DNA of 64,000 nt from Diplonema papillatum. Its lineage: Eukaryota > Euglenozoa > Diplonemea > Diplonemida > Diplonemidae. A model generated the notes under the pieces. It was not told the origin of the DNA and did no database searches. It saw only the letters and a list, made by a program, of their open reading frames with translations. Below are positions 20,749 through 30,740 of the stretch, piece by piece. Every line of letters begins with the position of its first letter. Position 1 is the first letter of the stretch. Position numbers and translations under genes: made by a program. Where the stretch lies: assembly GCA_030068145.1 (NCBI GenBank), contig JAPJBO010000316.1, forward strand, positions 170,060-234,059. The letters are read 5' to 3'.

Positions 20749-21944
20749 GACCAAGAAAAACGGCATCCGGTTTCTGTCTGGCACCCGTGTTTTGTCCACA
20801 GTAGGGTTGTGCTTTCATCCATGGTGGCCTGGGGTAGGCGACGTCTGCAGGCTATGCACTTAGCCGTTTTTTGCGTATTTGTGGCCATTTTGGCTGATTC
20901 GTTGTGCTGCAGGCTGTATACGGAAACAGTCGAATCGGTTATTCTCAACCCTCGATTGTGATCCCACGAACACGATACTTCGGCCGGTTCCGGATGTCAG
21001 GCGTCTCCGATGAGCTCTGTTCCACTTTCTGCCCGTTCGATCTGTGAATCAAGAGAAAACGTGAGATTGAAGACAGGTTAACGCGAGTAATAAGCAAGCT
21101 CGTGACCGGAAGTTACATCATGTTGGAAAGATTCAGTGTTTCGCCCTTTTAGGAGTGGCTCTTCGTCGCTTGCTTCAGCTGACTCGTCGTCGCTTTCGCT
21201 CTCTTCATCAATGTTATCCCTTTCCGGGCTACGCGGTGCGTAGTGCTCGGTCTTCCTTGCAAAGAAGAATGCTTATATATAGATCCGTTTTGTTGACCCT
21301 TGTTCAAGTCTATCGTACCTTTGCACCATGGGTTTGATGGTGTGAGTTCTGGTATGTAGGCGGGAGTGACATGAGCTTTCCCTTACTTGGCAACCTGCCT
21401 AATCGTTTGCAAGCGGCAAACGTAGCGCATTTGCCACGCGCCATTCTTCGCTTTCTCGGCGTTTTTTCAAAGATGAGTGTCATGATGAGCATGACCTCCG
21501 AAGAGGTGACCATTTTTCTTGTGGTTGCAATCTAGAGTGCTCCTGGGCGTCGGGCCGCCGCCTTTTCAGCTGTTTCTTCAGTCCTCATCCCTTTATTCTG
21601 GTTCGGGATCTGTGTAGTGGCTTGATCTTGGGAGGGGCTCCTTTGTAGCGAATTCCAGTGGTTCTGCGGACTCCAGGATTGGCATCGGCAGCCTCACGAG
21701 CATCGATTCGGGTCGGCTGTTTGTGATCAGTGCCCCTTCTCCGTGTCGCGTCTTCGCTGGCTTGTGCGTTGGGCTAGGGTTGTTTTGCGCCTTCCCACGC
21801 GCCTTCCCCCGTGCATCGCGCTGCCGTCGCTACCAGTTGCGCAGCGAGAGGAGCTCTCCACGTTCCCGTATGTGGTATTCGTGGTGACAGGTGGCCCAAC
21901 GCGAAATGCAGTTTCCTCTTCAGAACGACTCTAGACTGTAGAGT
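20749..21944. other. No supported gene; upstream flank of the SAM/stalk gene
   Basis: Only short open frames. Upstream exons or a trans-splice acceptor of the next gene could lie here; CTCATCTGCAG at about 22,080 and several pyrimidine-rich tracts are candidates. Confidence 0.45.
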
Positions 21945-24152
21945 ATGCGGCAATTACAAGGGGCTGGGCCAGGTGTACGAAACCTATTCGAACCTTCAGC
22001 TCCGACTGGAAAAGGTGGTTTCAAAATGCATGAAATGGATCCCGAGGTAGCAAAACTATATGTGCAACACTCATCTGCAGGAAATAGTACGCGCGGAAAC
22101 GGACCGGTGGCAAGTGCGCAGGTCGGGCTGCCGTATCCTGCCGAGACGCACCGCGTCGTGGTGGCGCACAGCTACTCGGCAGCTGACTCGGCGGCTTTGC
22201 ACGACCGGCACCAGCGCGCCGTCCGCAGCGTGCGCGGCATCACGACGCCGGAGGTGGCAAGGCTCCGCGACTTCGTCCACCCGCCCTCGGCGCTCTTGCC
22301 CTACGCGAAGGTCCTCTCGGTGCTCACGAATGCGCTTCCTCGGAGGACAACTCCGGCCGACCTCTACACTGACAGTAAAGACGCCTGGGCCGCGCCGTGG
22401 CGCGCCTTGAAGCCGTTGCTAGGAAGCCGCCCGATGGCTGACATTCTGTCTTCCATCGGCCCCCGGGACGTTCCCCCCGACGTCATCCGGTACATGGAGG
22501 AGACCCTCCCGGGCGAGCCGCCGCTGCAAACCCTCGAGCGCATCAGCTTCGCGGCGGCGGCGCTCGGCGAGTTCGTCCACTCGCTGTTCTCCCTCTGCGA
22601 AGCGCACCGGGGCGTGCGCGTGTTCCACGGCGGGCCCGCGAAGCCGCGGCGGGCCTCCGCGTCGAGCAGGAGCGGGTCGTCCGCCGGCTGCGCTTCGGAC
22701 GCGGGCGACGCCGCCCGGCGGCGAGCGCCCTCCGCGCCGGTGCCCACGGCACGATCCAACCCGCGGAACCAGCCGTCCGACGGGCCGGGCCCCGCCCCCC
22801 GCGCGCGGCGGGCCGCTCCGCGCACCCGGTCCCCCGCCGCCTCGAACAAGCCGAGGCCCGCAAAAAAGCCCGCCCGCGCAGCCGCCGCCGCCGCCGCCGC
22901 CGCCGCCGCGCCCCCCGAGGTCTGCGCCGAGCCCAAGCCGCTGCCGCTCGCCCCGCAGCCCTCCCGGGCCGTGCCGGATGCCTCGTTCACCAAGCAGCAG
23001 CAGCAGCAGCAGGAGCAGGAGCAGCAGCACCAACACCGCCAAACCCAAGCCCTCGACCCGATGCACCTCGCACCGTCGTCCGCACCATCCGCCCAGGCTG
23101 CCCAGCAAGGAGCAGGGGTAGGGGGGGGAGCCCACAGGAGCCGGGTTGTCCTGTCTCCGGCGGTGCCCGCGATGCCCCTGCACGCCGAACGGCCCCCTAC
23201 GCAGCAGCTGCAGCAGCAGCCGCCGCCGCCGCAGCAGCAGCGGCGGAGCGTCATTTCGCCGCCGATCCCGGCCGAATTCCGGCAGAGCTCGCCGCAGCAG
23301 TACCGGGACGTCGTCGCGCGGCCCGCGCCGCCGGCCGCCCAGCCGCCCCTGCAGCCGCCGCGCGCGCGGCACTCGCCCGACCTCTCGCCCAGCTCGCACG
23401 ACGGCGGCGGCTTCGCCGCCGACGTCCAGCCGTCGCGCTCGGGCCCGGGGCCGGCAGCCGAGCGCAGCGTGTTTTCGCCGGTCAAAAGCGCGCAGTTCCC
23501 CGCCGCCGCGGCCCTGCATCAGCAGCAGCAGGGCAGCCGTACGGTAGCCGAGGGGCGCGCCGCCCATGGTCGTGGCGGCGGTGTTGTCGCGTGGCTTACC
23601 TCGCTCGGTCTCGCGCCGTACGCAGCGGTCTTCGAGGAGAACGAGATCGACCTCGATGCGGTGTCGCTTCTCACGGACAAGGTTTGCTTCGCCGCTCGTG
23701 TCACGAGTGTTTTGTTCGGTACTTGCACCACACGTGGCACTGTGTGTGGTCCTTTTTGAGATGGATTGTGTCTGCGCTCCCTCTCCCTTAAGGCTGCCGC
23801 CCGAGGGAACCGGCTGTGAATCATCGAAAGGTCGCATTCCAGAGCAGCTGACAATCTTGCGGGTTGCCCTTCGATGTAATGTGCAGGCTAAAAAGACGTG
23901 GACAGCGTGCTTTGGGGATGATCAGGATTCCGAACCTGAAAATAAAACACAAAAAAGGATACACACAAGTTGGAATCGATCGACCGGCGCGCACAAACAA
24001 CCCGAAGCACCTGTCTTTGTTCAAGACTTGTAAGAATGACATTCCAAGCGCGGCGGGATTCAAGTTTACAAAATTGCACACAGGACCTCGACGACATGGG
24101 AATCCCTCTGGGACCCAAGAAAAAGATCCTCCACGCGCGTCCGATGGCGTAA
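21945..24152 (+). CDS. Dynein-stalk-like / SAM domain protein, spliced
   Basis: Exon 1 is 21945..23681 and exon 2 is 24084..24152. The donor GACAAG|GTTTGC and acceptor CACACAG|GACC (phase 0) complete a SAM domain: VVAWLTSLGLAPYAAVF..LLTDK joins DLDDMGIPLGPKKKIL. From the first ATG it is about 601 residues. Residues about 146-225 resemble the coiled-coil stalk / microtubule-binding segment of dynein heavy chains (W..A...LLG, then IP..VI..ME, then S.AA..L..FV). No dynein motor is present. The middle is disordered, with Ala (about 312-325) and Gln/His runs (about 350-375) and much Pro. SAM domains polymerise or bind partners, so a cytoskeletal adaptor is plausible. The start is uncertain: GC-rich coding begins near 22,085 and ATG 22,026 is an alternative. 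Confidence 0.72.
23682..24083 (+). other. Intron of the SAM gene carrying two dispersed repeats
   Basis: 402 bp, GT-AG. It holds R1 at 23,741-23,820 (inverse of 7,325-7,405) and R2 at 23,883-24,030, which recurs at 25,047-25,195 (GCTAAAAAGACG..GACAGCGTG, CGACCGGC.CGCA.AAACA, GC.CCTGTCTTT). Confidence 0.8.
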
Positions 24153-24615
24153 ACGCAGTGGAACACACGCGCGCACTACCCGCGGCTGAACAGTAGGCGG
24201 AAACGCTCCTGCAGCGAGGTGGAAGCCGCCGGTGAAGCGGCGGCTCGTCGCTCAGGTTCCCACCTCAACAAGGCTCAAGGCGTATGTCTGTGGATATAGG
24301 ACCGAGACACGGAGATGGAATGGCGTTGCACTGCGTACCAACTGCGCGCACCCGCTGTGGATGTCCAACTATCGCAAGCAAGTCTGGGAAAGCCCCCCAC
24401 CAAGGAATGATTGGAAAGTGACCAGGCACGCGGGGCCCGCACACGCCCTTGGCAGTTGTGCGGGGCTTGAACGATTAACCACACACTCGCAGCTCTGCAC
24501 ACACAGTGCGTATAAGTCGATCTTTGAGTGCGTGAGCCCCTCCGAAGAAAGGTCCATGCACATGCACACACAGTGCGGCCCGAATGTACTTGTGGACGGT
24601 ACTCATGAATCAAAA
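24153..24615. other. 3' flank of the SAM gene, nothing recognised
   Basis: Mid-GC sequence with no domain-bearing frame. Confidence 0.5.
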
Positions 24616-24916
24616 AAAATCGGAAACACAAAAAACTACTCTACGAGAAAATACATAAAACCGCGGACAACAGACCGGTACGGGCTACAAGGCAACCCCT
24701 GCTCAACTTGTAGAACGTGGGGGGCCCAAGATTACACTCCACGAAGGAATGTACTTGGTGTCGGTCACAAACAGTCCCGGACATGGCTAGCCATAACCCA
24801 AAACGAAAGCATGCACTAAATATACAATCCGAAACCATACAGCCCTTTCTTGCTCTAAGAGAACCCATTCATGAACGGTCACACGGAGACCCTAAAACCC
24901 CGGTATTTCAAGCGAA
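24616..24916. repeat. Dispersed repeat of about 300 bp, copy 1
   Basis: Matches 32,168-32,505 over its length (GCGGACAACAGACCGGTACG to AAGCGAACTTTA.CTCTAAAAA). The 32-kb copy contains about 52 extra bp flanked by a repeated TGCTCAACT, so either that copy gained an insertion with a 9-bp duplication or this one lost it. Confidence 0.85.
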
Positions 24917-25046
24917 CTTTAGCTCTAAAAAAGTGAGTGTCGGCGTTGGAGTGAAGATGGCGCACCGCCGCCTCACGCTTGGTACCAGCGCAGTTCAACC
25001 ATGTTCCTGTACCCTCTCCTCCTGACCTTTTCTTAGTACTAGCAGT

Positions 25047-25195
25047 TTTGCGGGCTGCTAAAAAGACGGAGGCAGCGTGTTTTGGTGGTTGATCAGAACT
25101 CCTAACCTGAAGATGACACAGGGAAATACAAGAGGGAAAACGATCAACCGACCGGCACGCAAAACAAAACGAAGCGCCTGTCTTTTTCCTTCGTT
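25047..25195. repeat. Dispersed repeat R2, copy 2
   Basis: Same family and orientation as 23,883-24,030 in the SAM-gene intron, with scattered substitutions and small indels. Confidence 0.75.
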
Positions 25196-25436
25196 TCGTA
25201 GTATCTTTTATGTGTCACGCCTTAGACGGGCTCCGCCCTCCCCAGCTGTTATCGTCAATCCACCCCCTCTCCTCCTAGATAGAGATCGTTGTCTAAGGCA
25301 GGCAACGCTTCCCCTACCTCCCGATGCGGGGAGCGGCCGGTCGTGTAACCTTTGTTTTTTGCGCACACTCGAATACACCGCGCACCTGCTTCCCGTTCTT
25401 TTTTGTCTGTCCGCATGCGCGCCTAAATGCCCACAG

Positions 25437-25628
25437 CAGACGAAGTATGAGCCGGTCCGTCCCTATCTCTTGAAACTGCATCGAAGTGCCTGCCGCTGTT
25501 TATCACAGTGAATCACGGTCCACCACGGTCTATCAGGTCCATCCCTAGTCCCTAGAGCTGCATCGAATTGCCCGGTGCTGTATTCTTCGGTCTATCACGG
25601 TCTATCAAGAGGGGATGGACCGGCTCAA
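25437..25628 (+). repeat. Dispersed repeat of about 190 bp, inverted copy at 49,974
   Basis: The reverse complement aligns to 49,974-50,160 (TAGGGATGGAC.TGATAGACC, AACAGCGGCAGGCA.TTCGA). It contains internal half-repeats of TTCGATGCAG and ATAGACCG. Confidence 0.75.
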
Positions 25629-25990
25629 AGTAGTCTTCCGGGGCACCGCGCAACTGAAGTTGGCGGCAACCTTTATCGACAATCGTAAAATGTGACTTTT
25701 GTCAATGTTAGATTGGTGTCGCGCGGCTCCTTGCCAAACGGGTAGGGTAGCGCCTTGCAGGAGCACCACCCGACGTTGAATGTGCGCTGTCGGTTCGGCG
25801 AAAAAAAACAGGTCGTTCAAATGAAACTCTCACCGGCCCCAGCTGTTGAAGATCTACGCGCTAAACTTAAGCACATCACTCAGCGGGAAAAGAAAGCAAC
25901 AGCTCTGCTCCTAGTAATGGCGAGTGAACAGGGCAGCGCCCACTGCCGCGTCCACTGTTGCTGCCCTCGGTCGAAGGGGCGTATAGCTGA

Positions 25991-26765
25991 TTGCCCGCGG
26001 CGGCTCTCTTATATCGAACATGTCGGTGGCGGCGCTCGGTGACGGTCGCCACTTGCGCGGTGGCGGCGACGGCTGGCTGTATTGGGGCGGGCTGCACGTC
26101 GTTCCGGAGGAAGACGAGCAGAGTGAGTGAAAACCCTAGCATTAAACTAAGATTTCCATGGCATACTAAGATTTCCCCCAAGCATTAAGCTAAGATTTCC
26201 CCAAGCATTAAACTAAGATTTTCCCCCCATAGGGCTACGGTGGCTGCATACGCGTACGCGCCCAAACCCGCATGCGCATACGCATACGGTTCTGTAAACG
26301 GCTGTGTGGACGTATGCACACGGCTGTGACTTCTTTGGCAATGCTCCTCCTTAGTCCAGAACGTAGGGGGAACCGAGAATAATACTCAAACGCAGAGCTT
26401 TGTGTCGACGGAACCGACGTCCGCAAACCCGGGGTACATGGGCAAGCGCGTTCACTCCCGTAAGCCGACCAGCCGCGCTCCGATGAGGCAACCGAAGCTG
26501 GTTGTCCCAGGATCTGCCGAGCATCTTGTCTTTCTTTCAGTGGAAGCTGAAGTTTCCCATCAAGACGCTAGCTGCCGCCGTAGGCCGTGCAATTGCCAAG
26601 AAGAGAGTCCGCGACGCGTCAAGACGGTGCTCCCCCCGCGAAACGGGCTCGCCCGCCAACCAGATCGGCGCCCCGGTTGTGTCAACACCGACGCCGTCAC
26701 CCTCGGTGACGGGGCCGCCGCCCGCACCTCCGACCTACGCCCGTCTTAGAAGTACGTGGTTGTAG
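25991..26765 (+). CDS. Possible two-exon gene of unknown function
   Basis: Exon 1 ends at 26122 with a strong donor (AGCAGA|GTGAGT). Exon 2 is 26541..26765 after a clean acceptor (TTTCTTTCAG|TGG). In the phase-0 reading, a hydrophobic segment VTVATCAVAATAGCIGAGC and basic FRRKTSR join WKLKFPIKTLAAAVGRAIAK, then a Pro/Thr-rich tail ending at TAG 26765. Another frame of exon 1 opens with ATG 26,019 (MSVAALGDGRHLRGG) but would force a different frame in exon 2. Both exons are GC3-rich. I cannot decide between frames or name a family. Confidence 0.4.
26138..26232. repeat. Four-fold repeat of an intron-3'-end-like word
   Basis: AGCATTAAACTAAGATTTCC and close variants occur four times in succession, the last followed by CCCCATAG. 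The unit looks like a branch site plus pyrimidine tract. The same word is in the modules at 27,216-27,310 and 37,060-37,131. Confidence 0.7.
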
Positions 26766-27215
26766 TGAGGCTACTGGAAACTCCTTCGAGAGATGGTCCC
26801 TGCACTCCAACTCTCTCTATCTCTAAACAAACTTGTTTAAGCACCTTCGGTGCGTCTTGGGTGGTCGAGCTGAGGACCTAAGGAACAAGGAAATATGCTG
26901 TTGTGCGACAAGCCCTGAGTATTCGAGTCCACTTGCTCCAGGGCAAGGTTGGAAGCGGACGATTCGGAAACTTAAGAATTCGGAATTAGCAAATAACGCA
27001 CCCCCCTCCAAAGGACCCACTGATGAGCTCTGACTTTGGATTGGTCTGCGTTCAAGAGCGAAACATGAGACGAAGAACGAGGTGCACACAACACCGCGGT
27101 GAAAAAAATACAGGGGGCTAGTCCCTCAAGGTTTCATTCCCCACTTTGGGAGCCGTACACTCCCCTTTTTACAACTTTCTATTTTCTATTTTGCATCCCT
27201 TTCCTAGACGACATC
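26766..27215. other. No supported gene
   Basis: Short open frames. A weak tRNA-B-box-like TATTCGAGTCC at about 26,919 has no matching tRNA fold. Confidence 0.5.
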
Positions 27216-27310
27216 TTCCTCGAAGAAGACTTGATGCTAGCATCAACCATGCATGAGAGGCAGTGCTCTGCCTAAACATTAAACTAAGATTTTCCCTCCC
27301 TCCTCCCGCA
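27216..27310 (+). repeat. Dispersed module ending like a 3' splice site, copy 1
   Basis: CGAAGAAGACTTG, CATGCATGAGAGGCA and TCTGCCTAAACATTAAACTA, then a pyrimidine-rich tract and CCCGCAG. Shared with 37,060-37,131 (TGAGAGGCA, TCTGCCTAAACGATAACTAA, CTCCGCGCAG) inside the kinase intron. Its first part is also at 7,050-7,095 in the coiled-coil intron. Confidence 0.7.
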
Positions 27311-27385
27311 GTCCGAGCTCGCTCCCCTCGATCGACTCACTTTAGCCAAGGTCATGACACACCGAACGTTCCCACCAAACCTCCC

Positions 27386-27550
27386 CCGCCCACGTGGTGC
27401 GGGCCTTTTCCGCCAGCCCGTTGTGAGCTGTCGTGGGCCATGAAGCGTGCTCGTTCAGGGCACCGAGCTGGCGTTCGTCGTCGTCGGGGAAAAAGCGAGG
27501 CAGACGTTGACCCTGGCACGCATCCTCATCGACCTCTGCTTTCTGCCTCG
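27386..27550. repeat. Dispersed repeat shared with 45,533-45,695
   Basis: ACGTGGTGCGGGCCTTTTCC, then GAGCTGGCGTTCG.CGTCGTC and GTGGCACGCATCCTCATCGA. On the minus strand of the 45-kb copy an open frame reads RATVNVCLAFPDDVERQLEA, so the family may carry or descend from a coding segment. Confidence 0.7.
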
Positions 27551-27771
27551 GGCTGAGCGCAGCTGCAGCCTCGAGCGCGGGGCGCTTGTCAAATTCGTAA
27601 AGTTCACCTTTCCTGACGAATGCTCCTCCAGCGAAGAGGTTGGCTTGGCGCGTCGGAACGATGCCTACGCTCCCTCAAGCGTGCTAAACCTGTCGTCCAC
27701 GTCCTCATAGCCCCCATATGCAAACGTATGCAGCCGTATGCGTATGCATATGAGTACGTCTCAAAATCACC

Positions 27772-28122
27772 TTAGAAATTGTGCCCATTTTCAATTTGCG
27801 ACAAAGGCGTTTGAGACCATGGCGACCGACGCGGGTATCTTGTTTTCATCGTTTTTGTGTTTTGCGCGCACATCTGTGTGTGTTTGCGTGCGTCGCTTGC
27901 AGCGTTTCCGCCGTCGCCTTCCTCTGCCATCTCGCGCCTTCCGCGTTGCTTCTCTGCCTCGGTGTCGGAGACAGTGTCCGAACCACTCTTCTTTCCGAAG
28001 ATTGGCTCCAGCAATGCTTTGGACTCTGCCGCCTCTGTAGTGCCTGCAGGGCACACACTTGTGGCTTCAGCAGCCGCAAACGTGTAAACCGGCTGCTTTG
28101 AGACCACCGCTGGCTGACTCAT
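27772..28122 (-). CDS. Hypothetical protein, 116 residues
   Basis: An ATG-started frame MSQPAVVSKQPVYTFAAAEA with an acidic/basic middle (SDTVSDTEAEKQRGRREMAE). The encoded word EAEKQRGRRE recurs in related forms on the minus strand at 28,521-28,705, where about 90-bp DNA units are repeated, so this may be part of a low-copy repeat instead of a gene. No domain recognised. Confidence 0.3.
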   Translation of the reverse strand: MSQPAVVSKQPVYTFAAAEATSVCPAGTTEAAESKALLEPIFGKKSGSDTVSDTEAEKQRGRREMAEEGDGGNAASDARKHTQMCAQNTKTMKTRYPRRSPWSQTPLSQIENGHNF

Positions 28123-28520
28123 GGTCTGCGATTCCAGAAGTAGGAGCTTTTTCGCCTGCCTGCTGGAGCATGGCTTTTGCTTCTTCGGCTGTTTTCTGGT
28201 ATGGATGATTGTGTCCCTCGGAATACAATAGAAGCGGCCAAAACAACTTGTGACACGGTATCCTCTGGGCCAGCAAACCCAGCAATCCGCAAAATTCCGC
28301 AGCACTGATACGCTGCTGCTGTATACACACCGTTCTTGACTAAAGGCACGATGTTATATCTTCCACACTCGCCTCATCTACTACCAGTCGTGCGCGCTTT
28401 CTTCACGATAGCCAGGCTGGTGCCCTCTTGGTCGCTTCCGAGGGGTTGGGGTCTGATGAGGTAGCGCTGTATCATTTTCACCACCTTCATTGTTGCCGGA
28501 ACCATCATCATCCTCATCAC

Positions 28521-28705
28521 CAGACGCTGGAAACCCTTCCTCTGCAAATCTCGCTGGCGCCTTCCGCGTTGCTGCTCTGTCTCGGTTTCAGACTGCGGCA
28601 GAACGTTCCATACGCTGGAAACCCTTCCTCTGCAATCTCGCTGGGTGCCTTCCGCGTTGCTCTCCCCCGGTGTCGGACGACGGCAGAACGTATACACTGG
28701 AAAGT
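28521..28705. repeat. Two units of a repeat of about 90 bp
   Basis: ACGCTGGAAACCCTTCCTCT, CTCGCTGG.GCCTTCCGCG, CGGTGTCGGA occurs twice in tandem, with a diverged third at 27,905-27,980. Confidence 0.65.
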
Positions 28706-28904
28706 TCGGCCTGGCGCCTCAGCGCAGCACACATCCGAAAGGGGTCGCGAATGGTGTTCAAGCGAGCTCGTCTATCGAGACCTTCCACCACGTAGGCGAC
28801 GAACCCAGTCGCAGGCCATACACCCCGGGCACACTTGTTACGTTTCTCGGTTTAGGGAGGTTTATCGAAGCGGTGGTGGCTAGCGCTCCAGAGATCTCCT
28901 TTTG

Positions 28905-30220
28905 ACCTCTCTACAAACTGCTTCCGTGGACTTCGGGACGCACTTGCATGGTGGATTCCTGTACGCCGTGTGTATGCGTGCATCCCCAGGGCCGCAGCAC
29001 CTCATGGAAGGGCTTGACGGCAACAGCGTACGCGGCTGCTGCGCCCCCTGGCTCCGCCGCCGCCCGGGCTGCGTAGTGCGGCTGCGAGAGTTGTAGGGGG
29101 TACGTGACAGCGACGTCAAGTAGGACGGTCGGACGTAGCTGATGTCCGGGCGCTTGCGCCGCGCGTTAGCGAACACGGCTCGCTCGATGGAAGGACCGAG
29201 CAGTCCTCGTCGAGCGAAGTCGGCGACGATGTCGCGCAGCGCGTTGTGAAGGCGCGTTCGGCGGCCGCTGCCGAAACACGTCTGGGCGTGCGATCCGTTG
29301 ACGTCCCCCGGTCGACTCGAGAAGGTTCTTCCTCTTCTCGGTGGGGCCAAGGCGGACGACCATGCCTTCTGTCCTCGCCCCTCGTACTCGGCTCGTGCCT
29401 GCATGACGTCCTGGATCTTCTCCAGGACGGATTCATAGGGACGCTAGGACGGTGTCGTCCTGCTGCCACGTGAGGTGTGGCAGCAGGGCCGGGGCCACGA
29501 GGGCGGGGAGATGCGGCCCCCCGTCCAGCGCCGCGGCGATGTGGGCAATCCCGCTCACGTCCGCACAGCTGTGGAGGCCGAGGCCGCCCATCCTGACGGG
29601 GAGTGACGCCTGTGTCCACGACGCGTCATCGGTTTCGATCCCGGTGATCGTCGCGAGACAGGACTGGGTGACGCGGTCGATGCCCGCGTAGTCGAAGACG
29701 GGCCCTGTCGCGCGCATGAGGTGCACCACTCCAACGAAGCCGGCACAGAACTTCGTCAGCGTGAGCGCCACGTGCGCGTCAGGTAGGGACGCGATCACCC
29801 TCAGCTTCCTCTCGGCGCCCTGTGCCACCCGCTCAACGAACGCGCGGATCTTCTCCGGCGATCCGCACGGCACACCCAGGTGCTCGATCTCGTCGAGGGA
29901 GCACGTCTCGATGCCGTCTAGGCCCGCCGGTACCTCGGCGCCCGGGGCAATCGCCAGTCTGCACTTGCCCCTATTGAGGCTCAGACCGACTGCTGCGGCT
30001 CGCCGCTCGAACTCGCACAGCCATCGCGCGATCGAGTCGAGTTCCCCGCCCGTTACCCCGTCGTCGAGGTAGAACGTCAGGAGCTCGAGGCTGGCCTGGC
30101 TCAGCGCTGAGTGGTTGGGCGCGGCCTCCGGCTGCTCCTGAGGTGCCGGCTCCTGTGCTACTGGCCCGGCGCCCTCCGGATCCTCGGGGGCGCCTCGCGG
30201 TATCTGGGCCACCGTTTTTT
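28905..30220 (-). mobile_element. Broken LINE-type retrotransposon, RT C-terminal half
   Basis: The longest frame (29,433-30,220 within a longer open frame) starts inside the RT palm: FYLDDGVTGGELDSIARWLC (motif C, YLDD), NRGKCRL, EIEHLGVPCG, then thumb and the conserved ASLPVRMGGLGLHS. Further 3' in other frames lie HAQTCFGSGRRTRLHNALRD and RRKRPDISYVRP, which resemble the region after RT in many protist LINE-like elements. The RT fingers and anything 5' are missing, and the region after LASL is split across frames by at least one frameshift. It abuts the A-tailed dispersed module at its 5' side. Confidence 0.75.
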
Positions 30221-30227
30221 CTCTACC

Positions 30228-30458
30228 GTTTTTTTTTTTTTTTTTTTTTTGATATTTTTGAGAATTCACAATTCGTCGAACTGCCGACGCGTCACTGCTG
30301 CTGTGTGCGCTCGGATTGGCGCCGCTCAAGCGGCCACCTTATGTCACTCGTTTGTTTGTAAAGATTGCTCCGTTCTTCTCCCGGATTGGTATACTACTAC
30401 ATTGATATTTTTGAGAATTCACAATTCGTCGAAAAAATTTCTCGCGGCGGACAACGGC
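30228..30458. repeat. Dispersed TTTTTGAGAATTCA module, copies 2 and 3
   Basis: Copies at 30,228-30,280 and 30,400-30,458 share GATATTTTTGAGAATTCACA and AATTCGTCGAA, with 119 bp of other sequence between them. They may be one module split by an insertion with a duplication of about 30 bp. The second copy runs directly into the tRNA-like head at 30,459. Confidence 0.7.
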
Positions 30459-30740
30459 GTGGCACAGTCGTCAGTGGACGACCTTCCTGGCCTCGCCACG
30501 GGGTTCGGTTCCCGCCGGTGGACTTTTTTCCGGGTCCGCACTCAGCATCAAAGGTTCACCAGGCCCCCCTGGATAGGGCCTCCGACTTGCCATCATCCTG
30601 AACTTAGCATCAGGGTTTTCCGGGGGGGGGGGCGGGGGGCCCTCCCCCCGGGTATGCGCCCCGAACTTGCTATCATCCCAAACTTAGCACCAGGTCCCCG
30701 AACTTGCCACCAAACGCCGAGCTTGGCATCATCAGGGTTC
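30459..30740 (+). repeat. tRNA-like SINE head followed by GAACTTAGC repeats, copy 1
   Basis: A-box-like GCGTGGCACAGTCGTCAGTGG and B-box-like GGGTTCGGTTCCCGCC are spaced as in a tRNA, followed by GGACTTTTTTCCGGGTC, then degenerate units such as GAACTTAGCATCA and GAACTTGC.ATCA. The second copy at 43,075-43,830 has the same order. It does not fold into a full tRNA. Confidence 0.6.

Noticed and set aside
22419-23837. A 472-codon minus-strand frame
   Set aside because: It is the Gly/Arg-rich antisense shadow of the GC3-rich SAM/stalk exon; the plus strand has a real SAM domain completed by splicing.
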